Shown: positions 11,501-26,500 of the stretch, piece after piece | How positions within the stretch are numbered: the first letter of the stretch is position 1 | Layout of the letters: every line of letters begins with the position of its first letter | From: Lingula anatina | Taxonomy: Eukaryota; Brachiopoda; Lingulata; Lingulida; Lingulidae | NCBI RefSeq assembly: GCF_001039355.2 | Contig: NW_019775524.1 | Span: 1,478,992 to 1,542,991, forward strand | Length of the DNA: 64,000 nucleotides | Direction of reading: 5' to 3' | The notes under the pieces: generated by a model | Databases searched by the model: none | Told to the model about the DNA's origin: nothing | Seen by the model: only the letters and a program-made list of their open reading frames with translations | Translations under genes and position numbers: made by a program

Positions 11501-14500
11501 CCCCCCTCCCCAATCATCATTGTGTTGAAGAGAACTACTTATGTTGTGTGGAGAGTATATCTATACTCTAACTTCTAACTCAGGCTAATTAGGATGATTT
11601 TATTGGTTAATAAACCACGACTATAAAGGTTATTAGAGGGATTTTTGCCACCAAAAATTGAGTTTCCAAATTTGCTTAGCAGTGACAGAGAACAAAAGGA
11701 GGTTTAGACAACAATCACAATGAGGTCAGTGAAACTCAGGGTGCATAGATCCAGGCACTTCTCACCAGATTTATTTAATATACAGATAAAGACTAATTAC
11801 ACGTCCAATATATCTAGAATGAGAGAAACACTACAGATGGAGAGCATACAATCTTAACATTTGTGTTGGTGTAAATGACAGGCATGAAGTGAAAGTTCTC
11901 CAAGTCCTGAGCAGCCCTGGCGGCTATGATAGACAATTATTTGGAAAAGTGGACTGTTAAAGCTATCTGTTAGCATATACACATTTTAGAGGTCAAGGAA
12001 AAATCTTCATTCACTTAGAAAATGAAAAAAAAAAATCTGTGCAAATTTGTCCATTCATCAAAGTTTTGTTGAAAATTTGTCATTTGTGTAATTTTTTCAT
12101 TTGTTTGTCTAAAACAAGACTTCTTTAAGATATAATTAAGAATACAGTGTTTGAGTTCTCAAATCGACCATCTATAATTTATTTTATCATATTATTTTTA
12201 TCATATTATCATTAAAATCTACATCATCATTACATTACACTTGTAAACTTGATCATGCCCTATCATAGAGGCAAAATCAATAAACCATTCTCTGTATGAT
12301 TGTTACTCTTTGTGACTTTCTATTCATGCCAACAACTACTTGAAAGGAGCTAAAAAATACATCTTGTACCTCAGCTTATGCAATCTGTTGTTGCAATCGA
12401 CTGACTTGTCCTGTTTTCATAAGCTGTCAACCTTCAGGACGCAGCTGATTGATGATGTGTTTAAGATCTTGTGACAAGTTTGGATGTAAGGCTTAGATTG
12501 TTCCATGTTCTTGATATTACTGAATGTAATTTTTCTTTGACACTCAATTTTGTAGATTCAACTCCTTTTAAAATATTCTTAAAGATCTTTGGACTGGACT
12601 TTCTGTAACTAATTATAACTTTTTTAATGTATTTTTTCATGGTCGGGCAGCTCCAAGCTCTTAATTCTATCCCCTTAGCATACACTTGGGTGGCAGTGAA
12701 GCCTGATACAGTTTGTTAACACAGGGCTCATGACACAAGGCGTGAAAGCTCAGGTCTAAATTGTCCTGATCACCATGTGAACAGCCAGGATCAATACTTT
12801 TTATTTTCTTAATGAATGAGAACAAGTATGGCTAGGGGTCCATTAGGCGGATTTCAAAACTAAAAATAAGGTTCCTGACAGAGTTGATGCCTGTTGCCCT
12901 TTTTTCCTCCTTTTTTTTTATTTAGTTATTTTAATTTTTTTAGGTTCTTGTACAAAAGTTCAGCTAAAAAGACCTTGACAGCTAGGATGCTGAAAGGAAA
13001 AATTAACAATAATATGGGGTTATAACTTTTATTGTGCACCATTAAACACATGAAAAAAGGGTGATTTGATTCCTACTGGTGCAAAACAATTATGACAAAA
13101 CTTATTTCAGTGAACAGTCTGTTTCCATCATGCCACAGGTTAATGTTTTACCACCTTTGGTGCCCTCTGGTGGACCTTTCTCCCTGCCATGATGTTTGTC
13201 TTGAGACAATCATGTAACATGACCAAAACAGACTGTTCACTCAGTAAAAATTTTTGCCCCAAAAGGTATCAGGTCATCTTTTTCTCAGTAATGACATAAT
13301 TTCAAAATTCCATGATTATTCAGCTTTTTCTGTTTACTATTGGCAATATGTGAAAACAGACACCAAGCAGTTCCATTTACATACTAGCATATCCAATCTC
13401 ATTTAATTCCTCCACACATATATTATTTTGATATTACAAACTGCATCACTTGCTCCCCCCCCCCTCCCCCAATTCTATGTCCCCTATAATGTTCCCTGGT
13501 TATGAACTCTCTGAAGCTAGTGTTCCATAACACAATTATCAGTATCTAGAGAAGGAAAAGTTTACATAATAAGTTCTAGATATGGCCAAACAGGAAGCCT
13601 AGTATACCTCTCACAGGTTCTTTATCAAACCCCCCAGTTCTCCACAGCAGGCAAAGTGCTCCTATCTGCCACAGTTTATCCTTTCTACATGCTCAAGTTG
13701 TCAGGGTGGTCTGACAAAAGCACATGATTTTTCCAGTAAAAATACGTCTCATTTTCCACTTCAATTCAAAAACTTGCCCTATGCCTGAACATTGTTGAAC
13801 TTGATCTTTATAAAAGGTATGAGATGCAAATAAATTAAATTATGGTGCAGAAATCCCTCTATTTTTTTTTCTCCACTAAGACTGTTTGTTGTTTCAAAAC
13901 CTGAAAGGAGTTATCTTAAAGTGATATTGCTTCTTCAAATCACAAAATGCATTTCTGTATAGTTATCCTACAGTTTGTTCCTTTTTTCTTTTTTTTCCCA
14001 AAAAGTAAAAAAACAAAACAAGACAGCACTGTTCTGAAATGGGTTTTTTCCATCTTTAACACTTTTTTAACATAAAACAAAATTAACAGTTTCCTGCCAT
14101 TTTTATATGATCAACTAAGAAAATTGATGAGATGGGGAAAATATCAATACAACAGTGTTAAATGTCCAATTTCCTCTATTCTGAGATTCTGAACATAGTG
14201 GATGATTGAATCTGACAAACTGCAATAATATGAGTTTATTTCCATTTTTGACACTTTATTACACAAAACACGATAACAAGTTTACCATCATTTTTACATA
14301 ATCAACTAACAATGTTGTGAAGATGCAGGAAATGTGAAACAAACACCTTTACGTATTTTATTAGTTAAATAATGAGACTATTAACATGCCTAAGAATTGA
14401 ATTTGAGGAAATGTGAAAAAAACAGCATAACTTCTAAAATAATGGCCCGATAATGCTGATTTTCGAACTTGACCTGCATTTTAGTGAGATTGATTACTCC

Positions 14501-17500
14501 TGTGAGTTTCATGACAACAGGCCTATCAGTTTTCCTTAAAATGTGTTAACAGTGTTGCATATATGCTGAAAAGTGAAAAAACAGCATAACTTCTACAATA
14601 ATGGCCTAAACATGCTAATTTTCGAACTTGACCTGCGTTTTATGAATATTCAACAGCTCTGTAAATATACAGCCAAAAAGTAAAACTGTCTTCCACTTAT
14701 CGTGTTAACGATGAAAGTGCACGGCGACGGCGACGGCGACGGCGACAGGGACGGCGACGGCGACGACAGACGCAGGTGATGGCAATATGTACAGACACAT
14801 CTGTGTCTGTACATAAAAAAAAACAGCACTAGAATTTTAAATGGTGAAATGGCATTCCAGTCAGTCCTCCAGCCAGGCCTTGTAGCCGTCAGCTGTACCA
14901 TGTGGTGCCAACGTATCAACTTCTGGACCCTCTTAAATCATAAAGTCAAAGAAAAGACAAGCTTTAGCTTTTGTAAACTTGATAAAACTGTGAAGTGCCT
15001 TAATACCAAAAACCCATAACATGAGATGATAAAATGTTCTTCTGAATCAATTTAAAATCTGAGCAGAGTTACAATTATATTGAAAGCTTGCCAAAGTATG
15101 ACAAATACAAAGAGGGGAAAGATTGGGCAATAGAGGAAGTGAGTGTCACAATTTTTTGCTTCATTAGTACCAACCAAAAGCAATTTTGATGGCATTCTTG
15201 TAAAGAAATCCTTGAGAAAACTCGAGGACATCTGCACATGGCCGCTCCTCCCCCCGCGAAGGTCTGAACAGTTCTTCTGAATTCAAAGGCACATTCTCCT
15301 AGACAAACATCTCGCCATTTTTCCATTTGCTTTTTAATTTTTTCCACAAATGAAAAGGTGAGGAAAGGGGTCTCAAGATGTGTCTCCAAATTGATTAGAG
15401 GTTTCAATTCATTGCACACATCAAACATGCTGCAGTTTGTGCCAGGTTGTATGGGACAGAAGAATAGGTTCCGCAGAAAAAATGTTGAAGTAAACAACAT
15501 GAAGCACGCTCTTGTTTACATGCCACTAGTCAAGACTAGTTAGGCTTATAAAGCATCTATTGTGAGTTTAAGAAATCTAAATGTGGGCCCAGATGGGTTA
15601 GAGCAACTGCTATTCTATTAAAACATACAAACTGTGTAGTTTGATCAACAAAAAGTAGCTTCAAGCTAGTTTTCGGCCGCGGTGATGTATAGGGTGCACC
15701 TGCCCCTGCCCCTGTGCGCTGTAATCTTGAAATTGTCACAGACTCCCAAAGTTAACCAAACTCATTCTTATTTCACAAAGTTAACTGTGTTTTCAGACAA
15801 TGTCGCAGAGCTGCTGAACTGGAAGAAAAAACTGATTCGATCATTGACCACAAGGGCAAAAGTCAGGAGAAAGGCAAAACTGGCAGGGAAATAAGGCACT
15901 GCCTTGATTCCACAGTCCCATTCACCTTCAGTCTGACTATGCAAATAAAGTCCACATTTCACTGAACACGACACTATCAACACCTCGATGGCAGAGATGT
16001 TATCGTTGCTTGCTGTATTAGACTAGCCCCCCTGACATGGGTTTTTTACAATTTGCTCTCTATGGTCCCTTTATAAGCTCATTTTCTACAGTTCCACAAC
16101 AGTGACGATAGCCAAAGAAACCATTACAGTAGGGTTTGTCATCAAGTCACAGAAAAATTTCTACAATGAAAGATTTTTAAGTGTAAGTGCACCATTAATG
16201 GAATGTCAAAAATGTCCCAATTCATTAGGCTATTATCTTAAAAGAGTTAATTTTAGGTCATGTGTGAAAAAAAATTCTCATAAAACATCTGAACCACCTG
16301 CTGTCGGTACAAGGACTGGCAATAGCCTCAGAGAATAAAGTGTTTTTCTAATCTTATCTCGAGATAAGTTCCTTGTTTAACCATTTTTAAATCATGTTTG
16401 TTTTACTGATGTTGCAAAACCCATCTGAGATTTGCCGCCGTCTGCAGCTTCATAGCCAGGTCTTTGGATACTGGAGGATATCTCAGTCAACTCCCTGGAT
16501 ATTCAGTGAGAGCCTTGCTGTGCTGGCGTAATACAAACTTACAGACTTATTCAACAGTCCCAAAACACAATTATCCCCATGTCCAATTTATATTACAGAG
16601 GCCCTGTCCTCATCAAGGCCACTATTGTTGATATTTTGAAGAAGGTTGCCCCTAGTACTCTTGGCACCATGTGCCCCCGGGGGCTACTGCACCCCCATTG
16701 TTCCCTGTTTATATCCTAGGGCTAGAGTAATAAAGTATAAGATTCCATTGAATTTCAATTAAGAACTGGCATTGTGTTTGACAATTCATAACTGATGGAT
16801 ATTAAAAAGAAGCCTTTGTTCCACCTGGCTATGATTTGAGGATAAGGGATGAAGGCTTCAAATGATTAAATGGGGGTTCACATTTGTTTTTTTCTTTGTA
16901 AACAATAGTGAGTAGTGTAGGGCAGGGTAGGCCGGTGTATAGCTGCATATAAAAACATCTTCCATCCCTGTATCTCCTATACTTACTGCTGTCCTCATCT
17001 TACACCCTGTTTTTCCAATGTACTTACTGTGTCTAAATGTGTTCTCTGATGTTTGGCCCTGTCCGAGGAGTTGCTGAATGCTTTCTGACAGCCCGTGTGT
17101 TGGCACAAGTATGGCCGCTCTCCTGTATGTGACCGTAGATGAATCTTCAGATTCTCCAGGCGTGAGAAAGCTTTATTACAACCTTCAAACTGAAAAGAGT
17201 AAAAGAGATAAAAAAAACATAAAAATGTTGTCACGAAGCACACCATACGCTTTTTTTTTTCACCAATACTTCATATGAATGTTGTGCAAATAGTAAATTT
17301 TATCAAGGCAGGTGTTGTCAGTTTCCATTTGTATGGTAAATAATCTCACCACATCTCTAATAAACATGTATATCTACAGAGCTTGTTTCAAGCCTTGTTG
17401 CCATGTAGGATGACATTCATGTGATGTAGGCCCTCAGCAAGAACCAGGCGTGTGCCCCAGCATTTACATTGGTGTTTGCTGCCTTCAGGGAAATAGAGAG

Positions 17501-20500
17501 CTACAAATGATCCATGTCACACCATGATTCTGCATAAAATCTCTTGGGTTGTATACTTAGAAGGTTAGCTGCATGGCAGATTAAAGAGCCAAATTTTAGG
17601 ATATTTGTCATATTTCTAACCTTAGTTAAATAAAAAGTTGCATTCAAAATTCCAGTAAGCTCATTGTGTAATTTAACCCATTAAAACTTAACATTAAAAT
17701 CATATAAGGAATGAAAGAGAGAAAATTTCTTTGGGCAAGCACAAATGTCCTTTGACAGAGTCGACATGTTTGCAATGAACCATGGCAACCCTCTGTGAAC
17801 CATGGTGGTGATTTTCTGAACTTTTAATACCAAATGTGTCACATTCTGTTCTCTTTTAGAGTACACTCCATCCACTGATATGTAGGTTTCTAGTTTATAT
17901 CCTTTCAAAACTTGACAAAGGTATGGCTAAAATGTCTTTACCAAACGCGTCAGGCATTGAAATGAACAATTGCATGATGTTTCATCTCTAACGGGATGTG
18001 CCCATGTTAATGCTCCATCGGATATTTCTCAAGAATATCACTTTCAGATTTTCCAGTTTTTCAAAGCATATTTCCTAAAAAATTTATACCACCATAATTT
18101 AAGCAACATTTCTTCTTTCTTTCTGGTCATGCTTTCTATAATGGCAAACATTTAAGGGCAAATAAGGTAAGTAGCTTTTACCAAGTGTTTTCCTTTAGTT
18201 ACAGTAACAAAAAAGGTCAGGAGTCATTCCCTGGATACCACTGTTTAACAAACAGTTTCAATGACAAAAACAAACTTACCAAGTCTGAACACTGATTTAC
18301 CAAGCTGTTGCTTTAACTTGTACATTTAATTAAATTACAATGGCAATCGTTAATGACCCAAGTTCTCCAGAACAAAAAAAAAAAACTTTAATTTCTGGAC
18401 ATGTAAATTTTAAGTGGAAATGCAATTAAGTGGAAAAATGTTCCCTGGATGTATCCAATTGTAAGCAACGAGAGTCGGGAATCTGTTTTTTTTTTTCTTT
18501 TTATTGCTATCATTATTTAACCTATATTTGTTTAATCACAAATATTTTCAACGTATATGGCCGAGTAATTTTGATTGAAAAGTTGAACTAGGCATGACAA
18601 CTACACATGAAATTTGTGCAAATCACAGGCCCAAGAAGTGCTACTACATGGTGTGGTGACTGTACTATTAACTGCTCCAGTACAGTTGATCTGTCCTCCA
18701 AACTCCTGCTCTTTGATCTCTTGTAACTTACTTCTACTTTCAATACTTCTGAAACACAAATAATGGCATGCACTTGGCCAACCCCAGCCTGTTGTCACTA
18801 ACCATTAAACCCAGTGGGAAAAATGTTCAACAAATGGTTTTCATGTAATTTACTCTAACATAACCAGCTCTCAGAATAGTGCCTTGAAATTGAAGCCACT
18901 TGTCCATGGATATTTGCTCTCGATTTACACAGCACAGTTTGGATTCTGAAAAGACATCTTTTTGAAGTTGTTTTTTCCCTACTGCGATCAATCTCACAAG
19001 TAAATCAAAAGGTCCGCAAAACAATGCCCTATTATTTCCAACCGCGTCAAACTTTTAGATCAAACAATCAATTCATGATAGAGAGATATATGGAATCTTA
19101 AGGGCCGCAGTGTCGGAGACACCTATCTTTACTCTAATAAAAACATGTCAGCCCATCAAACAAGTATCTTCATCTTTTTTTACAGCTCAGTGAATGATAC
19201 TGAATATTCTGAAGTATAACTAAAGGGTTTTAACTTTATCAACATGGGGGAAGAGGGAGGAAGGGGGGGCATGAGCTCTGTTGCCCAGTTTGATTACCAC
19301 AACCTACGTCACTTTTACAGCAAAACGTAAATTGCTGACGACAGCAGTGACACAATGGCTGTTATCATAGGTATTTACCCAGGCCTGCGGCAGACCGACT
19401 CTACACCAATACACTGGGAAAACTCATCAGCAATACCAAAATGACTGGGACAGTATGCAGTGGAGAAAACGGAAAAAAACAAGAGATGACAGACAGAAAC
19501 ATTCTACACCATGCTGACTGAAAAACCATCCACAGGCTGTTGTATTTGATGAAAGTGTTTGGATCCAGATGACTAATAACAAGGCTCGGCACTTCAGATC
19601 GCTGTAATAGCTTGACAAAATGTTTACATATTGCGCAAACTGCAAAAGGTAGTTCAAGGGCAAGTCAGAGTACAGCTAGCAATACTCCTTGCACCTAGAA
19701 AGTTGTTCACTTGGTGCATGCACCCCTGAAAGGCTACATATTGTTATTAAGTGTTCTTCAAGCATTCCTGTTATAATTTTTTGGTGGTAAAATGAACAAG
19801 GAGAGGAGAAAAAGGAAAAGAGAGCAACATCCTTGGAATCCTCTTATCAAATTTTCCAAACCTATTATTCTCTTTTCACTTATAATACCATATCTTAAAG
19901 TTTTTATTTATAAAGGTCTCAAGATACTTCACTCCCTAAAAAGAAAAGAAAGAAGAAAAAAAAAGAAAATGGCTCCATGTCTTTTTATCCCGGTTTTAAT
20001 GTCTGTTTACTCTGCCTGAGGATCATAATGTTAACATATTCCATAGCACTTCTTAGAGAGGAACAATCTCAAGTCTGCTTGCTAGAAAGGAACATTCCAC
20101 GAGGCTAAGCTGATTTGCTCAAATTTTAATCTCACAGCTTTGAACCAATCTTGTAAAAGACATGGACTAATCATGATAAGTTGTGAAAAGTGTGGGTGTT
20201 ACACCTACGCAGCGTCATGTATCATACTGAGCATCAACAGGTCATACTTCTGTCTGAATGTCTAAATTAACATGAGAAAATTAAGTTGTCGGTAAAAAAA
20301 AAAGTAAGAAAGAAAAGAAAAAATGGTGGAATATTTTGCTGCATGGTCCTTCTATCCACACAATGGAAGCTATGTAACTATTCTATATGTCTATTTAAGT
20401 TATTATATATCTCAGTACATCAGACTGAGACCAGGTGCAAAGTACACGATAATCCCTATATCCATGTACAGTTAAAGGTGTAAACTACGTAATTATAATC

Positions 20501-23500
20501 AGCAGAAATATATATATATATGGTATGTGCTTTGAAAACAGGATGTCCTCTTCCCTTTTGAATCTACCAGTGATAATCACACATCTGAAATAATACCTAC
20601 TAATGACACAAAACCTACATGCACCAGAACGTTTTCCACTGCTGTGAATGTTCATGTATTTTCAAGTTGAAAATGGTGCTTTTGAAACTGCCTGATGCCA
20701 TGATGGATCGACAAAGATAATTTGGAAGACTGTCAGAAAATATCTATGGTTCCGCCCCTTGATCACTGTCATAAAACCTCAACACCCCAGTTTGGAGAAT
20801 TTATTTTATGTCCACACATGTTACAGCCAGAAGATGAAGAGTGAAATGCGGTCTACATTTGACACCAATAAATATTTTCATAAACCGTGGAGCATATCTT
20901 AAACCAAACTAATCAGAGACATTTATTATTTGGTTTGTAAACTGTGATGGTTCAATGAGGCCTGGGAAAAAGTCATCAAAGCAAATGTGATATCAAGGTT
21001 TTGTACATACTTGACTGCAGTGATATACAGTGTTCAAAACTCACTTGACTTTTTCTGAAACACCTTTGTAATGAACAAGACTTCTTTCTTCTTCTACTTC
21101 GATGGGACTTACAGATACACAGAAAGGAGGAAAACAGTAAAGGGGAACATTGTGACAGAGAACAAAAAAATGCTCGAGACCTTAAATCATGACCCGTGAG
21201 GTATATGGTTGACATTTGTCTGTTACATCAGACAGCAGAGTTTGTCACAGAAAGGAGACATTTTTGTTCTACTGAAGATACATAGGCCTTCCCCAGCAGG
21301 TAGCTCTGCCTAGACAGCTTTCAGTGGGTTGGGTTTCACTAAGAATGTGCAACAAGTGCTTAAATTTCCACTTAAACCACTTGCAAAAACTTTCACAGGT
21401 AGTCCTGCTATAGGGGTCTTTACCAAAAATACCAACATTTTCTTTTAAAAGCTTTCAAACCATTGGGGCAGGCTTTCGTTCGATGTTTTTTCAACAGCAG
21501 TTCCTGATGAAGTTTTGTTTTTTAAAGCCATCTTGTGCAAATACCATCAACATTGAAGCAACAAATGTGTAAATTCCCCGGGTAATTGATTCCAACTTAC
21601 AGCACCAGTTCAACTGTCAACTCAAATTTTACCAAAGCTCTTTGATACCCCTTTTTGTCTTGACACAGCAGATGTGGTCCCCATAAGACAGCAGCATAAT
21701 CCCTCTGTCTGCCCGCGTCTGCGTGACACCCCGACACGTTCACAGACCTCAGCCATCACAACATGCGGGTATCAGAAGGCCTGCCGACTCACGAAAAACA
21801 CTCATTTGCTCTTAATTTTCACCTCAGTTCATAACATCACAGGTTCTCAAATGACCAATGGTCAGTGGTCTCCTTTGTGAGTCCACAGTCTTGAAGTAAA
21901 TCATTACCATTTAATGTGTTCCTAGTGTTGCTGAGAGGTGTAAGGTGGACCAGGTAACAATATCAGGTGGAAGGACAGGGAGTTAACCACCTGTAGAATG
22001 AGCTGATGAGAGACAAGACAGTATCAAAATAACGAGTACAATGAAACTTTAGACAAATTCAAATACAATTAAATGCACATTTTTCTCTATCAGGTGACAG
22101 CTACAAATTTGTGTGAGCATACACTTGGGACATTGGATGGATTTTCCCCACATTTCATGGAGTTAAAAAGGGGCAGTTTTGATGTGTTGCTATAAAAAAT
22201 AACAAAATGACTTAAAATATGCAATGAAACTGTATGTCCATACATAGAAAATAGAAACAACACAAATGTAATGTTAAAAGAAAACAAACAAGAACATTTT
22301 TCTGAGGATATTCTTTTCTTGTTATACAAGTACATAAAAAAGGCAGAGGCAGAAAAAGATAGTGAGCTATGTAATTTTGAGGAGTTTTTTTTTCAGATAC
22401 TTAACACCCAAAACAAATAAAAAGAAACTGGATTAAATGGTGCAATTTGTCTGAATGAGGCACAGTTGGAGTTTTTTTTTTCTTCTTCTTCTTGTAGTGG
22501 TACTTATCCAGTGGCTATTTCATAAGAACAGTTTTTAAGTCTGGCATTGTTTTGTTTAAACATAATATAGCACACACAGGCGTGATGATGCAGATCCTAA
22601 ACTATGTCCGTGCTTTACTTTGTTTATTTAGAGGCAGGGTTGCATCTGGATGTTGGACAAGAGGCTGCAATGTCCAGGTAAGAAACACACCTGTCCACAC
22701 CTGACTCTACCTGTCCACAGAGAACAGGTATATACATTTGTCCTTCTTTGCAGCATCAAACTGCTATTACAGAACAAGTTCTCTACGCGCTGGGACCTAT
22801 AGACATCTTTTATCTTTCCTCCGCTACTTGACACTTCATACAAAAGAACCATTTTCCCTGCGAGTAAACAACTACAGGTTATTCGCCTTTTCTTTGCAAA
22901 CCTGCAGTGACCCAACCTTTCATAATGTGTAAGACGCTGAAAAGTTTCAAACAATAATGGCTTTCAACTTTGTATCAACAAAACAGAACAGATTTTATTT
23001 GTAATGGACAATTCTTCAGTTATCCTTTGATTTTGTTCTTTATATCATGTTATTACGGGATCCACTTTAAAGCGTATGAATTCTTAGTACCTCTTGTGAA
23101 GAAATCTTTCTATGGTCTTTCTCACCTTTCTCTCTTTAACAGGGCGTAAAAGATGCTTTTGTGAACAGAAATTTGTGAATAACAAACATAAAAAAGAAAC
23201 ACAGTTAAATCTTAGATAAGAAATCTTAAAACACAACAAAGCCCCAGGTTGAAAGGCTCAAATTTTGCTGAAAACAGGACTGAGGCTGTGTTGCAACGTC
23301 TGGGCAACAGAAATTCTGGTCGTGTTTTATATCTTATTTTCTCCTAGGCTTTTTCATTACATCAAAGTGTCAAATGTGAGCCTAAATTATGAGATAAATA
23401 AGAGTCTTGTTGCTCAAAGTGTAACAAATTGTTCCACTGTAGTCATCAGTGCTGGTGACTCAGCTTTCTGTCAACAAGCTCTACCCACAATACTACCAGG

Positions 23501-26500
23501 TAAACAAAAACACCACTTCCAAACAATTGACCAATTCACTAAATCATACAATTAATCATTAACATGACTAACACTTCCTATTTCTGGGTGTAAGAACATG
23601 CCCGTGTACATATTTATTTTTTGGTGCATGTCAAGTTACGTCAGTTTCTTCCATAATTTTTGATAGCGTCTGAACGTTATTGATCTGGTACCAACAAAAA
23701 TAGGGATAATAAGGGTATAAATCAAATCTTTTTTTTTTTTCAAAGCGCACCTACACTGTGAGAACAAGCAACACAAAATCAAATTAGACTTTTATGACTG
23801 CCTCAGGTTCTGTTTCATTTTTACACAGAACTAAATTCCTTCATGCACCTCTTTTTCTTTTTAAAATCCTGGCTGTGCTGGGTGTTACATCATACACTAT
23901 ACAGTACCCTGGAGGTGCTTTGTGTACAGCAGACAAGGTTCACAGAGATAAAGGAGAGAATGGCGCTCTGTACCAATGTACGACTCTCTGACACAAACTG
24001 AGACGGTGTTATTTAATCTACAGCAAAACAACTACTAAAACAGTGTGACGGCACAGTGACGTCTTCCATTTCATACAAATATTTCTTTTTCACATCCCTT
24101 TTTTTTTTCCAAAATTCAGCATAGTATTTTTTTCTAATTTCTGTCCAGTAAAACAAAGGTTTGCCTGCAATTCACCTTCAGTGACATTTGTCTGATCTAG
24201 GTACCATGTTTAGTGGCTGCTACCTAGCAAAAGCCAAACACAAATTAAGTCTAGGTTCAAGGGAGCCTATCCTGCTGATTTGCAGAGGCATTAGTACAGT
24301 TTTTCTAATATAATTTAACCTCAGATGAAATGAAGGCTGACTGCATTACAAAAGCATGACCATTCTGCTCCACGTAGAGTACACAGGAGATCAGGACCAG
24401 ATCACTGGTTTGTGTGGGTTGCCTCTCCACAGCTGTCACCAGACATGTCACATACACAATATGTATGTGGAGTGCACTACTTACCAGACAGACTGTTTTC
24501 ATTTCTGGTAGATCTTATGTCCTTATTACAGTTTCTTATTTTTTTGTTGTTCTTTACCATATTGTTCTTTACTTTTGTGTCGAATGCAGTTTGTATGATT
24601 TACGACCAGCCAATTTTGATTGTTCAAATTTTCTTCTTTCACAAAGCAAAAGAAAAACATCTTTCTGTCAGGTTATGAAATGTCACCCATACATCTGTAG
24701 AAATATGAATTCTTTTTTTTTTTCACAACTTCACTGTAATCCAAAAGTTTTAAGTTGTCAGATTAGTAGTTCTTATTTTACAAACTTCACGATCAAACTT
24801 CCTCAGAAATTAACAAAATGAAAACCTCATGTGACACCTCAAGAAACTTATATAATTACATAAAAACTGGACGTAAATTCAGGTGGCACCTGGAATATCA
24901 GCTTAACACTTTACTAATTAAGTTGACTTTCGACATTAACCACTTTGCAGGTGCATTCAAACTTCCTCAGAATAAGAGAGAGTAATATAATCACATGAAA
25001 ACTGGATCTGAATTCCAGTGACATCTGAAATATCAGTTAAACATTTTAATAACTAAGTTTATTTACAGCACTGAGCACCTGTATTCTCCACTTACCGTGC
25101 ATTTATTAGGCTTCTCTCCTGAATGCACACGCATGTGTATCAACAGTTTGTAGCGTGCATTAAATGGCTTATAGCGTCGTTGACATCCCTGCCAGAAACA
25201 TGTAAAATCTTCCCCTTTTCGTTGATCAATGTGCACTTTTTCAATATGGCGGACAAGATCGTCCTGCTCATTAAATATTTGGTTACAGTCAATCCACTTG
25301 CATGTAAGCTGTCGATTCTCCCCATCTTCTAGTTCATAGTTCTCCCCATTGCTGTTGTACCCCTGCTGTTCTACTGCCTGTGGATAGGGTGGAGGAGGGC
25401 GCGGAGGCGGGTGCCGCGTCGGAATCATCTGAGAATGCATTGACGATGGAACAGGAGGTGGCTTCATGCTCGTTGGAGGCATTGCCGGCTGTGAATTGAA
25501 AGAGTTCATTTGATTCATTTGTTCAGTTTTAAAAGTGTTCATCTGATTCATCATCATGGTGTGGTCCATCATTTCCACATCCCCTTGGCGGCCCACCATC
25601 ATATTCTGCATGCTGCCCTGAGGAGGCATCCCGTTGTGGGGACCGTTCTCCAAGTTACCCATGTAGTTTGACACTGTGGACGCATCGATGAAATCCTGCT
25701 GCTCTTTGGCATTTTTGTAAAAGGAGGCTGACATGTGAGACACTGAGCTGGTCGGTGTGTTCAGCCTGTTGCTGGAGGACCCTGAGCCGGTGGGGCTGCT
25801 GCTGCTGTTTCGTGCCGATAAGTGTCCATAACAGCCCGCCTGCAGCCCCATCTGTGGGGACATACAGTGCCCATTGACGTACGCTACCAACGAGGTTGGT
25901 GAGGTACGGATAATACGATCCAAGTCCAGGCCTTCTGCAGAGAGAGGGGAGATAGAAGAGAGCGCCCTCTTCCTCGAGCGAGCAGACTGGCGAGGGCTCG
26001 CAAAACTGGACCCAGAGGGTGAGGAGATTTCTGGGATGAAATTTGGAAAGGGAGATAGTGAGTTCTGGCTGCCAGCATAGTGGGACAGTGAACTAGGGGG
26101 TGGTAGAGACTGATCTCCATAGTCACTCCCACTGATGGCTGGCAGGACTTTATACGAGCTACCGTTCCACTCTTGTTTCACAGGGGGAATGCTTGGTTCA
26201 AGAAAAGATGGCCGCTCACTTGTGTTGCTCCCTGGAGAGCGCGGCGTGTCCGAGGACACTGACATAGCGGGAGTGGTTGCCTGGTGCCGCGAGTTGTTGA
26301 GACGAATGCTGGATACATCACTGGGAGTTGGCGATTGGTTCTGTAGCATGTGATTGGGCAATTTAATGTGGCGTGGACTCATGCCGCCATTCATAGGCAT
26401 CAGTTTTGAGCTCATGCCATTAACGGCACTGAAGTGCGATGTGGCTGGTGTGTAGGACGAAGATGTTGCCAGCCCAAAACACTGGGGTCCAAATCCATTA

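Larger units (their letters stand above)
11422..17027 (-). other. GLIS intron between exons 3 and 4
   Basis: 5.6-kb AT-rich intron. It holds a foldback element at 13057-13285, diverged tandem repeats at about 14030-14660 and a GGCGAC hexanucleotide tract. No coding sequence recognised on either strand. Confidence 0.8.
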
